Source: Nannocystis bainbridge | GTDB taxonomy: Bacteria > Myxococcota_A > Polyangia > Nannocystales > Nannocystaceae | Assembly: GCF_028368995.1 (NCBI RefSeq) | Contig: NZ_JAQNDL010000001.1 | Location: 1,612,001-1,676,000 of the forward strand | DNA length: 64,000 nucleotides | Reading direction: 5' to 3' | Shown: one piece after another, positions 25,111 through 33,688 of the stretch | Layout: every line of letters starts with the position of its first letter | Position numbering within the stretch: the first letter of the stretch is position 1 | Notes under the pieces: generated by a model | Databases searched by the model: none | What the model was told of the DNA's origin: nothing | What the model saw: only the letters and a program-made list of their open reading frames with translations | Program-made: the position numbers and the translations under genes

Positions 25111-26586
25111 ATGACGCCCGAACACCTCGACGTGCTGATCATCGGCGCTGGTCTGTCCGGCATCGGCGCCGCCTATCACTTGCAGCACGGGTGCCCCGGC
25201 AAGCGCTTCGCCTTGCTTGAGGGTCGGGCCGACCTCGGCGGCACCTGGGACCTGTTCCGTTACCCCGGCGTGCGCTCCGACTCCGACATGCACACGCTCG
25301 GCTACAGCTTCCGCCCGTGGGCCGAGGCGCGGGCAATCGCCGACGGCCCCTCGATCCTCAAGTACCTGCGCGACACCGCCGTCGCCTACGGCATCGATCG
25401 CAAGATCCGGTTTCATCATCGCGTCGTCGCGGCGCGTTACGCCACAGCCGACGCCCGCTGGACCGTCGACATCGTGCGCGGCGACACCGGCGAGGCCTCG
25501 CAGCTCACCTGCGATTTCCTGCTCGGGTGCACCGGCTACTACCGCTACGACGAGGGCTACACCCCGCAATTCGCCGGCACCGAGCGGTTCGCCGGTCGCA
25601 TCGTGCACCCGCAGCACTGGCCGGCCGACCTCGACTACGCCGGCAAGCGGATCGTCGTCATCGGCAGCGGCGCGACCGCGGTAACGCTCGTCCCGGCGAT
25701 GGCCGGGACCGCCTCGCACGTCACCATGCTGCAGCGTTCGCCGACCTGGATCTCCAGCCTGCCGACCGACGATCGCATCGCCGGCTCGCTGCGCCGCTGG
25801 TTGCCCGAGGCCGCCGCCGCCGCCGCCGTGCGCTGGAAGAACATCCTGTTTCAGCTCGGCATTTATCAGACCTCGCGCCGGCGCCCGCACCTCATCAAGC
25901 GCGTGCTGCGGAAGGCGCTCGAGCGCCAGCTGCCCGCCGGTTACGACATCGACCGTCACTTCACCCCGCGCTACGACCCGTGGGATCAGCGGCTGTGCCT
26001 CGCGCCCGACGGCGACTTTTTCAAGGCCATCCGTCGCGGTCACGCCTCGGTGGTCACCGACGAGATCGAGAGCTTCACCGAGACCGGCCTGCGCCTCAAG
26101 TCGGGCGACGAGCTCGCCGCCGACATCATCGTCACCGCGACCGGCCTCAACCTGCTGCTGTTCGGGGGCATCCGCGTGTTCGTCGATGGCGCCGAGGTCC
26201 CGGTCTCCGCGCGCAAGACCTACAAGGGGCTGATGCTCGAGGGCGTGCCCAACTTCGCGTTCGCGCTCGGCTACACCAACGCCTCGTGGACCCTCAAGGC
26301 CGACCTCACCGGCGCGTACGTGTGCCGCCTGCTCAAGCACATGGAGGCCCGCGGCCACCGCCAGTGCGTGCCCGTCAACGACGACGCCAACATGGCCGAG
26401 CGGCCGCTGCTCGACTTCGGCGCCGGCTACGTGCTGCGCTCGCTGGCGATGCTGCCCAAGCAGGGCGCGCACGCGCCGTGGCGGCTGCGCATGAACTACC
26501 CGTCCGACCTGCTGGCCCTGCGCCTCGGGCCCGTGACCGACAGGGCGATGCGGTTCTCGAGCCCCGAGCCCAGCGCTCGCGCGTGA
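25111..26586 (+). CDS. Flavin monooxygenase, Baeyer-Villiger type (EthA-like)
   Basis: A 491-residue FAD/NADPH monooxygenase. The FAD-binding motif GAGLSG lies at residues 12-17 (LIIGAGLSGIGAAYHL), the Baeyer-Villiger fingerprint-like FAGRIVHPQHWP near 160-171, and the NADPH-binding motif GSGATA directly after. GGTWDLFRYPGVRSDSD matches the GTW...YPGxR/D segment of class B enzymes. Length and motifs fit EthA-type enzymes that insert oxygen next to a ketone or oxidise thioamides. The divergent TetR gene with shared operator supports substrate-induced expression. The ATG at 25111 gives the shortest N-terminus consistent with the Rossmann strand. Natural substrate unknown. Confidence 0.9.
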   Translation: MTPEHLDVLIIGAGLSGIGAAYHLQHGCPGKRFALLEGRADLGGTWDLFRYPGVRSDSDMHTLGYSFRPWAEARAIADGPSILKYLRDTAVAYGIDRKIRFHHRVVAARYATADARWTVDIVRGDTGEASQLTCDFLLGCTGYYRYDEGYTPQFAGTERFAGRIVHPQHWPADLDYAGKRIVVIGSGATAVTLVPAMAGTASHVTMLQRSPTWISSLPTDDRIAGSLRRWLPEAAAAAAVRWKNILFQLGIYQTSRRRPHLIKRVLRKALERQLPAGYDIDRHFTPRYDPWDQRLCLAPDGDFFKAIRRGHASVVTDEIESFTETGLRLKSGDELAADIIVTATGLNLLLFGGIRVFVDGAEVPVSARKTYKGLMLEGVPNFAFALGYTNASWTLKADLTGAYVCRLLKHMEARGHRQCVPVNDDANMAERPLLDFGAGYVLRSLAMLPKQGAHAPWRLRMNYPSDLLALRLGPVTDRAMRFSSPEPSARA

Positions 26587-26601
26587 GCGCGACCGCGAGC
26601 C

Positions 26602-27583
26602 TCAATCGCAGCCCATGCAATACCGGTAGACGACCGCCGCGCCGTCGACCAGCACCGTCAGCGCGGAGGGACCGCCCGGCGCGCTGGCGTGGGTGAACGC
26701 GTACGCCGGCAGGTCGAGCCAGTGCGTCCGCGTCAGCCCGCCCTCGGCCTCGTGCCAGGCCCACAGCCCGCCCTCGGCCAGGATCGTGGCCGACAGCAGG
26801 GTCGCGCCGTCGACCTCGTACCCGCCGACGTGGATCTGCCGGATCGGCGGCGTGAACCCGGGGTTGATGCGATCCCAGGTCTCGCCGTCGTCTCGACTCA
26901 CCAGCAGCGCGCCGTCAGCCGCGCCGATCATGCCCATGGCGGGGCCTCCGCCGCTCGAGGTGAGCGCCACCGTCCGCAGATCGGCGGTCGTGTCGACGGG
27001 GACAGGCGCCCAGGTCTCGCCCTCGTCGCCGCTGCGCACGATCGTGCCGCCGTCGCCGACCGCGACGGCGACCGGCCGCGCGAGCGCCACTGCCTGCAGA
27101 CGCTGGTCCGTGCCGCTGACGCGCGCTCGCCACGTCTCCAGATCGCCGCTCGCCACCAGCACCGTGCCGTCGTCGCCGACGGCGATGCCGATCCGGAACG
27201 GGCAGTGTGCCACCAGCCCGCGCAGCGCCGCCGCGGTCGCCGGAGAAGTCGGCGCATGCCAGGTCTCGCCGAGATCGTCCGACACGCGGATCGTCCCGCG
27301 ATCGCCGACGACGACATACGGACACATGGGATCGATCGAGCCGAGCGCGAACACCCCGTGCAGATCGGCGTCGGTCCCGGCGTCGCGCGGCTCGTAGCGG
27401 AAATGCCACCGCCAGCGCTCCGCCCGCCCCGACCGCGACCACGGACTCGGCCACGCGCAGCGGCTGCTCGTGGTCGAGCCGGAACCACCGATCGCAGTCG
27501 TCCTCGCGCGGGCACACGTGGCAGCTCGCCAGCGCCACGGCGACGCCCGCGACGGCGACCCGCCCGCTCGCCCCGGAGCGCAT
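26602..27583 (-). pseudogene. Asp-box (BNR-like) propeller lipoprotein, broken by a frameshift
   Basis: The N-terminal 60 residues (start 27583, lipobox-like VALASC, then HVCPREDDC and FRLDHEQPLRVAESVVAVGAG) are in one frame; the rest (from about WRWHFRYEPRDAG) is in another. The switch lies near 27410-27435, within a G/C-rich GGGGCGGGCGG stretch on the coding strand, so a one-base indel is the simplest cause: either a true mutation or a sequencing error. The main part has four Asp-box repeats of S-x-D-x-G-E-T-W type (SDDLGETW, SGDLETW, SGDEGETW, SRDDGETW), as in sialidase-like or Ycf48-like propellers. If intact it would be an outer-membrane-anchored beta-propeller of about 325 residues. Confidence 0.7.
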
Positions 27584-27787
27584 CGATGCGCCGCGTCTCG
27601 CTCGCGCTGCTGGCACTCGACCTCCGGGGACGGAGTCGCCGGGGCCGCAATAAAAATTGCGGCAGCGCGACGAATGCTCGCGCGTCCGTGGGCGCCGCCA
27701 CGGCCGCCCACGACCTCGTTCACGCGTCACCGAGTGCGCTCGGCGCGTCCGGGGAGCCTCAGCGCACCCGGTCGTCCGCGACTGCGG

Positions 27788-28213
27788 TTATGTGATACAC
27801 CGATCGCCCGCCTTCTTCCTGGGCGGACTGCGGTCGCGGTGGAACACGAACACCTTGCCGAACACGCCAATGGCGAGGGTCGAATGCCCGGTCGTGGCCG
27901 AGACGACCAGGTAGTCGCCGTGGATGAGCACGGGGGCGTTCAGCAGGTCCGCCGCGCGCAGCGCCGTCGCGTGCTGCGCCCGGTCCGGCTTCGTCAGGAG
28001 GGCCAGCAGGAGCAACGTCACCACGGCCACCCTGTCGATCCAGCGCGAGCGGCCGACGAACCGGCCCCGGAGCGCGACCAGGAAGAGCAGCACGAAGCCG
28101 GCGAGGACGGGGAGCACCACCGCCTGCCGCAGCAGAGGGCTGAGGGCGTCTCCAGCCACCACCGTGTTGATAAGGGTCGGTGCGGACACGAGGTCCAGCA
28201 GGTCTGGTTGCAT
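27788..28213 (-). CDS. Small membrane protein of unknown function
   Basis: A 141-residue protein with two hydrophobic helices (VVLPVLAGFVLLFLVAL, about residues 31-47, and VAVVTLLLLALL, about 60-71) joined by a short basic loop (RGRFVGRSRW), placing that loop in the cytoplasm. The C-terminal 65 residues form a small soluble domain (LLNAPVLIHGDYLVVSATTG) with a basic tail. No family recognised. The ATG at 28213 gives a compact N-terminus; GGAAG lies ten bases upstream. An inverted repeat about 65 nt upstream may be its operator. Confidence 0.55.
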   Translation of the reverse strand: MQPDLLDLVSAPTLINTVVAGDALSPLLRQAVVLPVLAGFVLLFLVALRGRFVGRSRWIDRVAVVTLLLLALLTKPDRAQHATALRAADLLNAPVLIHGDYLVVSATTGHSTLAIGVFGKVFVFHRDRSPPRKKAGDRCIT

Positions 28214-28708
28214 CGAGAATGTCTTCCGCGATCGCGCTTGCGATCTGCGGAATGGCGGCCCGACCACTCCAGAACCTGTGACGGAACTCCCGTCACACCC
28301 TACGCGGATACGCACCGCGCACTACGTAGATAACCCACCATGGCTCAGCATGCAAGGGGCCCGCGGGCCAAAGACGGCACGGCGCGTCTGGCGCCCGAGC
28401 ATTGGCCGCCTGTCTTCAGATTACAAGGAGTTCATCTGTGACGCCCTGTCGCTCCCCGGCGCGCGGCCGGGGCGCCCGCGGCGGGGTCTTCTCCCTCGGG
28501 CTCACGACCACCGCCCGGCGCGTCCCTGGAATCGTGCCCTCCCTGCCAATGGAACACCCCACGCAATCGGTCCGAGCAATGTTTGGCCACACTGCGATGG
28601 GCGAGTTCACGCATCTCCCCCACCGCCGAACGGCCCTCGTGATTCTCGTCGCCGGCCGCGCCCCCGCCCGGCTCCCGGGCTTATCGTCCGGGGCGACTGT
28701 CCCTCGCC
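28214..28708. other. Divergent intergenic region
   Basis: About 495 nt. It holds the inverted repeat at 28277-28297. The rest shows no reliable coding frame; Arg/Pro-rich frames here are typical for high-GC noncoding DNA. Confidence 0.45.
28277..28297. promoter_or_regulatory. Inverted repeat, possible operator
   Basis: TGTGACGG-N5-CCGTCACA is a perfect 8-bp inverted repeat about 64 nt before the start at 28213. It resembles a regulator site with TGTGA/TCACA ends, but the spacing differs from that of CRP sites. It could also be an RNA hairpin. Confidence 0.4.
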
Positions 28709-29203
28709 ATGCCCGTCATCGCCGAACCCGACCGCCTGCCCGCCCTGCGCCGCCTCGGCCTGTCGCCGGCCCTGCTCCGCCTCGCGGCCGGTCAAGCGCC
28801 GCACCCGGCCCTGGCGCGCTGCCTGAGCGGTCCGCCCTTCTATCTCTACCGCGGCGCCCACTCGCCGCCTGGCTCGCCGCTGGTGCCGCTGTGGGATCTG
28901 CACGACCAGGCGCTCGCCGTACGCGCCGCGACCGACGCCCTGGAATTCCTGCGCTTCAGTATCGAGGCACCGGCGCACCCCGAACACCTGGCCCGCACCG
29001 AGGCTGGCTTCTGGGCCACCCAGTTCGACGCCCTGTACGAGCTGGACCTCGACCTCGACGCCCTGCACGCCGCCGCCCAGGCCGTCGGCTACCGCCACCT
29101 GGCGCTGCAACTGGGGGCCCGCGACGCGTACGAGCGGGAGGACGCCGCCCATCCCGCATGGCTCTCGGGCCTGGTCGCGCGCATCGACGCCCTGCAGGTC
29201 TGA
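28709..29203 (+). CDS. Hypothetical protein
   Basis: A 164-residue cytosolic protein, Leu/Ala-rich, mostly helical by composition, with a central beta-like section (GPPFYLYRGAHSPPGSPLVP) followed by LWDLHDQALAV. That layout (hydrophobic strand, then L-x-D-x-x-D, then an F-L-x-F strand) is loosely like SUKH/SMI1-type immunity proteins, but I would not assign the family on this. Codon usage is typical. The ATG at 28709 is the only sensible start. No neighbour suggests a role. Confidence 0.55.
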   Translation: MPVIAEPDRLPALRRLGLSPALLRLAAGQAPHPALARCLSGPPFYLYRGAHSPPGSPLVPLWDLHDQALAVRAATDALEFLRFSIEAPAHPEHLARTEAGFWATQFDALYELDLDLDALHAAAQAVGYRHLALQLGARDAYEREDAAHPAWLSGLVARIDALQV

Positions 29204-29336
29204 GCCCGCGCCCGCGCCCCCGAATGCCACGACACCGCGGTCCATGGCAATGGCATGACTCTGTCGAGCGCGGCGGTACCTGCCGCGGAGCGCCAAGAAT
29301 CGGGCGCCCCGACTGCGACACCGCCGGCCAATGGCC

Positions 29337-30479
29337 TCACGCGCCGGCGACCTTGAGGCGGATCCGGTACACGCGGGCCTGGGCGGTGATGAACAGCGCC
29401 TTGCCGTCGGGGTCGCCGAACTTGCAGTTGGTCACCTGCTCCGGCACCTCGATCGTGCCGAGCAGCTGGCCCGCCGGCGTGACCACGCGGACGCCGCCGC
29501 CGCCGCTGACGAACAGGTCGCCGAAGCTGTCGACCGCCATGCCGTCGGGGTTGCCCGGCAGATCGCTCTGCAGGTCGATGAACACCTCGCCGCCCATCGC
29601 CTGGCCGTCGGGCTGGACCTCGAACACGCGCACGTGCTCGCCGTTGGTGTCGGCGACGTACAGCCGCGTCTCGTCGGGCGACAGGGCGATGCCGTTGGGG
29701 CGGTCGAAGTCGTCGGCGATCAGCGACAGCTGGCCCTGCGGGTCGACGCGGAACACGCCCTGGAAATCGAGCTCCTGCTGGTTGGGCTGGATGCCGTAGG
29801 GCGGGTCGGTGAAGTAGATCGTGCCGTCGGAGCGGACCGCGATGTCGTTGGGGCTGTTGAGGCTGTTGCCCTCGAACTCGCCGGCCACCGTCTCGGCGTT
29901 GGCCTCGCCGACGACCCGGCGCGACAGCCGACGCCCGCCGTGCTCCGCCGCCAGGAGCCGCCCCTCGAGGTCGAACGCGAGGCCGTTCGAGTTGCCGCTC
30001 GGGTTGATGAACGGCGCCGCCTGCTCGCCCTCGGCCCAGCGGAAGATCGTGTTGGCCGGGATGTCGCTGAACAGCAGGAAGCCCTCGGGGCTCCAGATCG
30101 GGCCCTCGGTGAACTGATGCCCGTCGGAGATCAGCTCGAGCTCGCCGTCGACGATGTCGTCGAGCGACATCGGCGGGTCGACGGCGCCGGTGGTGGTAGT
30201 CGTGGTCCCGTCGGTGGCAGGTTCGGTGCTCGCGTCGGTGGTCGTGCTCGTCGTCGTCGCGTCGGTGGTGGAGGTCGGGTCGCTCGTGCTCGTCGGCGCG
30301 ATCGAGGTCGACGCCTCGGTGGTGTCGGTGCCGACCGTGGTGCCGGTCGCGTCGGTGCTCGTGGCGTCGGTGCCGGTCCCGGTCGGATCGGTGCCGGTCC
30401 CGGTGTCCGTGGTGGTCTCGCCGGAGCCGCCGCCGCACGCGAGCGCGAGTGAAAACATCCAACCTGAGGCGCGCTTCAT
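29337..30479 (-). CDS. SMP-30/gluconolactonase-like lipoprotein
   Basis: A 380-residue lipoprotein: lipobox SLALAC, a very Thr-rich linker (residues 24-95), then a six-bladed propeller of the SMP-30/gluconolaconase/LRE type. Recognisable pieces are TEGPIWSPEGFLLFSDI at the start, SPNDIAVRSDGTIYFTDPPYG and DRPNGIALSPDETRLYVADT. In enzymatic members Glu, Asn and Asp of exactly these motifs bind calcium or zinc, and E, N, N and D are all present, so lactonase activity on a sugar lactone or related ester is plausible. Two adjacent ATGs exist (30482, 30479); GGAGG spacing favours 30479. Confidence 0.82.
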   Translation of the reverse strand: MKRASGWMFSLALACGGGSGETTTDTGTGTDPTGTGTDATSTDATGTTVGTDTTEASTSIAPTSTSDPTSTTDATTTSTTTDASTEPATDGTTTTTTGAVDPPMSLDDIVDGELELISDGHQFTEGPIWSPEGFLLFSDIPANTIFRWAEGEQAAPFINPSGNSNGLAFDLEGRLLAAEHGGRRLSRRVVGEANAETVAGEFEGNSLNSPNDIAVRSDGTIYFTDPPYGIQPNQQELDFQGVFRVDPQGQLSLIADDFDRPNGIALSPDETRLYVADTNGEHVRVFEVQPDGQAMGGEVFIDLQSDLPGNPDGMAVDSFGDLFVSGGGGVRVVTPAGQLLGTIEVPEQVTNCKFGDPDGKALFITAQARVYRIRLKVAGA

Positions 30480-31048
30480 CATGCCTCCGGGGGTATCACG
30501 CCGACCGCACGAGCACCAGGCGCGTGGCGATCGCGCGACCCTCACGCGGCCCTCGCATCACCGCGAAGGCAGGCTGCTCGCGCGCATCGACATCGACGCC
30601 GTCCCGCTCGTCACGGCGCGCTCGTGCGCGATCGGGAGGGCCTTCGGGGGCCCGCCGATCCGCGGCTGGGTGACGATGACGACAACCTCGCGCGGGCGAG
30701 CCCGGTGGCGTGCGAGCGGCGCGTGCGATGCGTTCGCCGGGCTGCGCGGGCGAGCTCCACGGAGCGCGAATGCTTGCAGCGGCCACGCGCGTCCGTCGGC
30801 CATGGCCCGGCGAGCCGAGACCGCCGAGCGTACGACGATCGTGCCATGACTCATGGGACATGCCCTTTCGAGCATGTCCGATACGCCATGCTCGAGAGAG
30901 CATGCCCGTTTCGCCAGGTCCTGGGTTCGCCCTTCGCCGCGCCCGCGATCGGCGCGGCTGGCGGGCTCGCCGGGGCGCCGCTCGCCATTCGCCGGCCGGC
31001 GAACGACTTCTCGTTGTAATCCGCCGCGGGTGCGGCATCATCCCGCGG
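30480..31048. other. Divergent intergenic region with repeat array
   Basis: About 570 nt between the SMP-30-like and MutS-like genes, containing the six-unit 14-bp array at 30844-30927. Otherwise I see no gene, promoter or hairpin I can defend. Confidence 0.5.
30844..30927. repeat. 14-bp repeat, six units
   Basis: Unit starts at 30844, 30858, 30872, 30886, 30900 and 30914, exactly 14 apart: CCATGACTCATGGG, ACATGCCCTTTCGA, GCATGTCCGATACG, CCATGCTCGAGAGA, GCATGCCCGTTTCG and a decayed last unit. Conserved positions are C2-A3-T4-G5 and C7. It lies in a divergent 5' region. Confidence 0.88.
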
Positions 31049-32878
31049 GTGTCCGACCCGCGCAGCGAGTACCAGCGCCGGCTCGCCGCGCGGCAGGCCG
31101 CGGTCGCCGTCGTCGACGGCCAGATCCGCCGGATCTCCGACTGGCGGCTCGGTGTCTTCCTCGGCTTCCTCGTGCTGCTCGGGTTCGGCCTCGCCGACCG
31201 GCCCGCGGTGCTGGCCGCCGCTCTCGCGCCGCTGCTGGGCTTCGTCGCCCTCGTCGTCGTCCACGAGGGCGCCTACCGCCGCCGCGCCCGCGCCCAGTTG
31301 GCCGTCGAGCACTACCTGCGGGCGCTCCGGCGCCTCGACGACGCGTGGCGCGGCGAGGGCGTGCAGCACCGCGAGTTCGTGCCGCCCGAGCACCCCTACG
31401 CCGCCGACCTCGACCTGTTCGGTCCCGGCTCGCTGTTCGCCCTGCTGTGCACCGCGCGCACGCGCGGCGGCGAGGCCACGCTGGCGCGCTGGCTGCTGCA
31501 GCCGGCCGGCGTCGACGAGGTCCTCGCGCGTCAGGAGGCCGTGCTGGCGCTGCGCGAGCGGCTCGACCTGCGCGAGGATCTGGCGCTGCTCGGCGGCGAC
31601 GTGCGGGCCGCGGTCGCGCCCGAGGCCCTGGTCGCCTGGGGCACCGCGCCGCCGCGCATCGACGCCGCGCGGTTCGGGCGGCTGCGCCTGCTGGCCATCG
31701 CGCTGGGGCTGGCGGCGATCGTCACCGCGGTGCTCGCGTTCGCCGGCGACCTCGGCTTCGTGCCGCTGCTGATCGTCGCCGTGCTCGAGGCGCTGGTGAT
31801 GCGCACGCTGAGGCCGAGCACCGGGGCGATCGTCACCGCGGTCGAGGGCCCGCGGCGCGACCTCGAGGTCATCGCGCAACTGCTCGCTCGCGTCGAGCGC
31901 GAGCCGACCACGGGCAGCCGGCGACTGACCGAGCTCGCGGCGGACCTGCGCACCGGCACGGCGGCGACGGAGCGCACCGGCGCCGTCACGGCCTCGACGG
32001 CGATCGCCGGGCTGGCGCGCGCGGTCGACTGGCTCGAGGCGCGCAAGAGCGGCCTGTTCGCGCCGATCGCCTTCTTGTTGATGTGGGAGCTGCACGGGGC
32101 GCTGACGGTCGAGCGCTGGCGTCAGACCCATGGCCCGGCGATCGCACGCTGGCTGGCCGCGCTCGGTCAGCTCGAGGCGCTGGCGTCGCTGGCGACCTAC
32201 GCGTACGAGCGCCCGGGCGACCCGATGCCGACGGTGACGGGCGAAGGCCCGCGCGTCGAGGGCGAGGCGCTGCGCCACCCGCTGCTGCGCGCCTCGGTGC
32301 CCAACTCGGTGACGCTCGGCTCGCCGCTGCGCGTGCTGATGGTCAGCGGCTCGAACATGTCGGGCAAGAGCACGCTGATGCGCACGCTCGGGGTCAACGT
32401 GGTGCTGGCGCTGGCCGGCGCGCCGGTGTCGGCCCGGTCGATGACGCTGAGCCCGCTGCAGATCGGCGCGACCCTGCGGATCGAGGACTCGCTGCAGAAC
32501 GCGAGCTCGCGCTTTTACAGCGAGCTGCGACGCTTGCTGCAGCTGCGCGACCTGGCCCGCGCGGGCGACCCACCGCTGCTGTTCCTGCTCGACGAGATCT
32601 TCCACGGCACCAACTCGCACGACCGCAAGATCGGCGCCGAGGCGGTGCTGCGCGCGCTGGTCGAGGAGGGTGCGATCGGTCTGTGCACGACCCACGACCT
32701 GGCCCTCGCCGAGGCGATCGCCGACCTCGGCGAGCGCGCCCGCAACGTGCACTTCGCCGACGAGGTGGTCGAGGGCAAGCTGGTCTTCGATTACACGATG
32801 CGCCCGGGCCTGGTCGGCCGCAGCAACGCGATCGCGCTGATGCGCGCGATCGGGCTGCTGCCGGCGAGCGAGGCGTGA
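31049..32878 (+). CDS. Membrane-anchored MutS-like ATPase
   Basis: A 609-residue protein. Residues about 25-65 and 215-245 contain hydrophobic helix pairs (GVFLGFLVLLGFGL, LLGFVALVVV), so it is probably membrane-bound. The C-terminal 190 residues are a MutS domain V ATPase: Walker A SGSNMSGKST (about 432-441), Walker B with LLDEIFHGTNSHD (about 513-525) and a C-terminal TTHDLALAE. It lacks the mismatch-binding N-terminal domain of MutS, so it is unlikely to perform mismatch repair; homologues of this kind are common but uncharacterised. The GTG start is chosen because it begins a clean N-terminus; frames upstream run through the repeat. Confidence 0.85.
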   Translation: MSDPRSEYQRRLAARQAAVAVVDGQIRRISDWRLGVFLGFLVLLGFGLADRPAVLAAALAPLLGFVALVVVHEGAYRRRARAQLAVEHYLRALRRLDDAWRGEGVQHREFVPPEHPYAADLDLFGPGSLFALLCTARTRGGEATLARWLLQPAGVDEVLARQEAVLALRERLDLREDLALLGGDVRAAVAPEALVAWGTAPPRIDAARFGRLRLLAIALGLAAIVTAVLAFAGDLGFVPLLIVAVLEALVMRTLRPSTGAIVTAVEGPRRDLEVIAQLLARVEREPTTGSRRLTELAADLRTGTAATERTGAVTASTAIAGLARAVDWLEARKSGLFAPIAFLLMWELHGALTVERWRQTHGPAIARWLAALGQLEALASLATYAYERPGDPMPTVTGEGPRVEGEALRHPLLRASVPNSVTLGSPLRVLMVSGSNMSGKSTLMRTLGVNVVLALAGAPVSARSMTLSPLQIGATLRIEDSLQNASSRFYSELRRLLQLRDLARAGDPPLLFLLDEIFHGTNSHDRKIGAEAVLRALVEEGAIGLCTTHDLALAEAIADLGERARNVHFADEVVEGKLVFDYTMRPGLVGRSNAIALMRAIGLLPASEA

Positions 32879-32885
32879 ACGAAGA

Positions 32886-32913
32886 AGATGACCGATCGGA
32901 CATGTGCGAACGA
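32886..32913. repeat. 14-bp repeat, two weak units
   Basis: AGATGACCGATCGG and ACATGTGCGAACGA at 14-nt spacing, starting 7 nt after the MutS-like stop. More degenerate than the other arrays. Confidence 0.5.
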
Positions 32914-32946
32914 GCTCCAGCCCGAGGAACCGGGTAAGCTGCGGAC

Positions 32947-33678
32947 ATGCCTTGTCTTCGCGCGAATTTCTTACTCCTGAGCCTCCTGCTGGCCGCCTGC
33001 GGCGAAAAGGGCGGCGAGACCGAAAGCGTCGGCGGCAGCTCGACCACCACCGAACCGCCCGGCACCGGCAGCACCCTCGGCGAGAGCTCGACCACCGACG
33101 CGCCCACCACCGGTGAGCCGGCAGCTTGCGTCGATCCCTCGCTCGTCGAATTCGGCCCCGCCGTGCAGATCACGCTGCACAACGCCGGCGCGACCCGCCT
33201 GTTCGTCAACCTCCAGGAGGAATGCACCCGCGTCCTCCCGATCGAGCTGCGCGACGCCGACGACGTCGCGGTCGACGTCAACCGGAGCGACTGCGAATTC
33301 AGCTGCGAGACCGCGCTGGCCGGCAACTGCGGCTGCCCGGCCGGCTGCGGGCTCGGCAGCGTCATCCAGCTCGAGCCCGGCGGCACCTGGCCGCTGCAGT
33401 GGAGCGGCCAGCGCTGGGTCGAGGCCGAGCTGCCGGCCGAGTGCCCCGCGGAAGACTGCTCACCGAGCTGCCTCGCCGCCGATCAGGCCCCCGACGGCGC
33501 CTACACCGTGAGCGCGCGCGCCTTCGACACGGCCACCGAGTGCGACACGTGCACCTGCGAACCTGGCCCCGAGGGCAGCTGCGAGCTCATGTTCGCGTTC
33601 GCCAGCGGCGCCGAGGCCCTCGCCACCGCCGCGCTCGACTACCCGGCCCAGACCGCCGTCGAGCTGGTGTTCGAGTGA
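32947..33678 (+). CDS. Cys-rich lipoprotein
   Basis: A 243-residue lipoprotein (lipobox SLLLAAC) with a Thr/Ser/Gly linker (residues 20-55) and a domain with at least 14 Cys, several in tight clusters (CEFSCETALAGNCGCPAGCG and CDTCTC). The domain begins with strands (VQITLHNAGATRLFVNL) that look beta-sandwich-like, and a C-terminal strand closes it. The Cys clusters suggest many disulfides, fitting the cell surface. No family recognised. It is convergent with the SDR gene, with only 10 nt between the stops. Confidence 0.75.
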   Translation: MPCLRANFLLLSLLLAACGEKGGETESVGGSSTTTEPPGTGSTLGESSTTDAPTTGEPAACVDPSLVEFGPAVQITLHNAGATRLFVNLQEECTRVLPIELRDADDVAVDVNRSDCEFSCETALAGNCGCPAGCGLGSVIQLEPGGTWPLQWSGQRWVEAELPAECPAEDCSPSCLAADQAPDGAYTVSARAFDTATECDTCTCEPGPEGSCELMFAFASGAEALATAALDYPAQTAVELVFE

Positions 33679-33688
33679 TTCGCGGGCG

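Noticed and set aside
30710..31048. N-terminal extension of the MutS-like protein
   Set aside because: It would translate the 14-bp repeat array and Arg/Ala-rich noncoding sequence; the GTG at 31049 gives a clean start.
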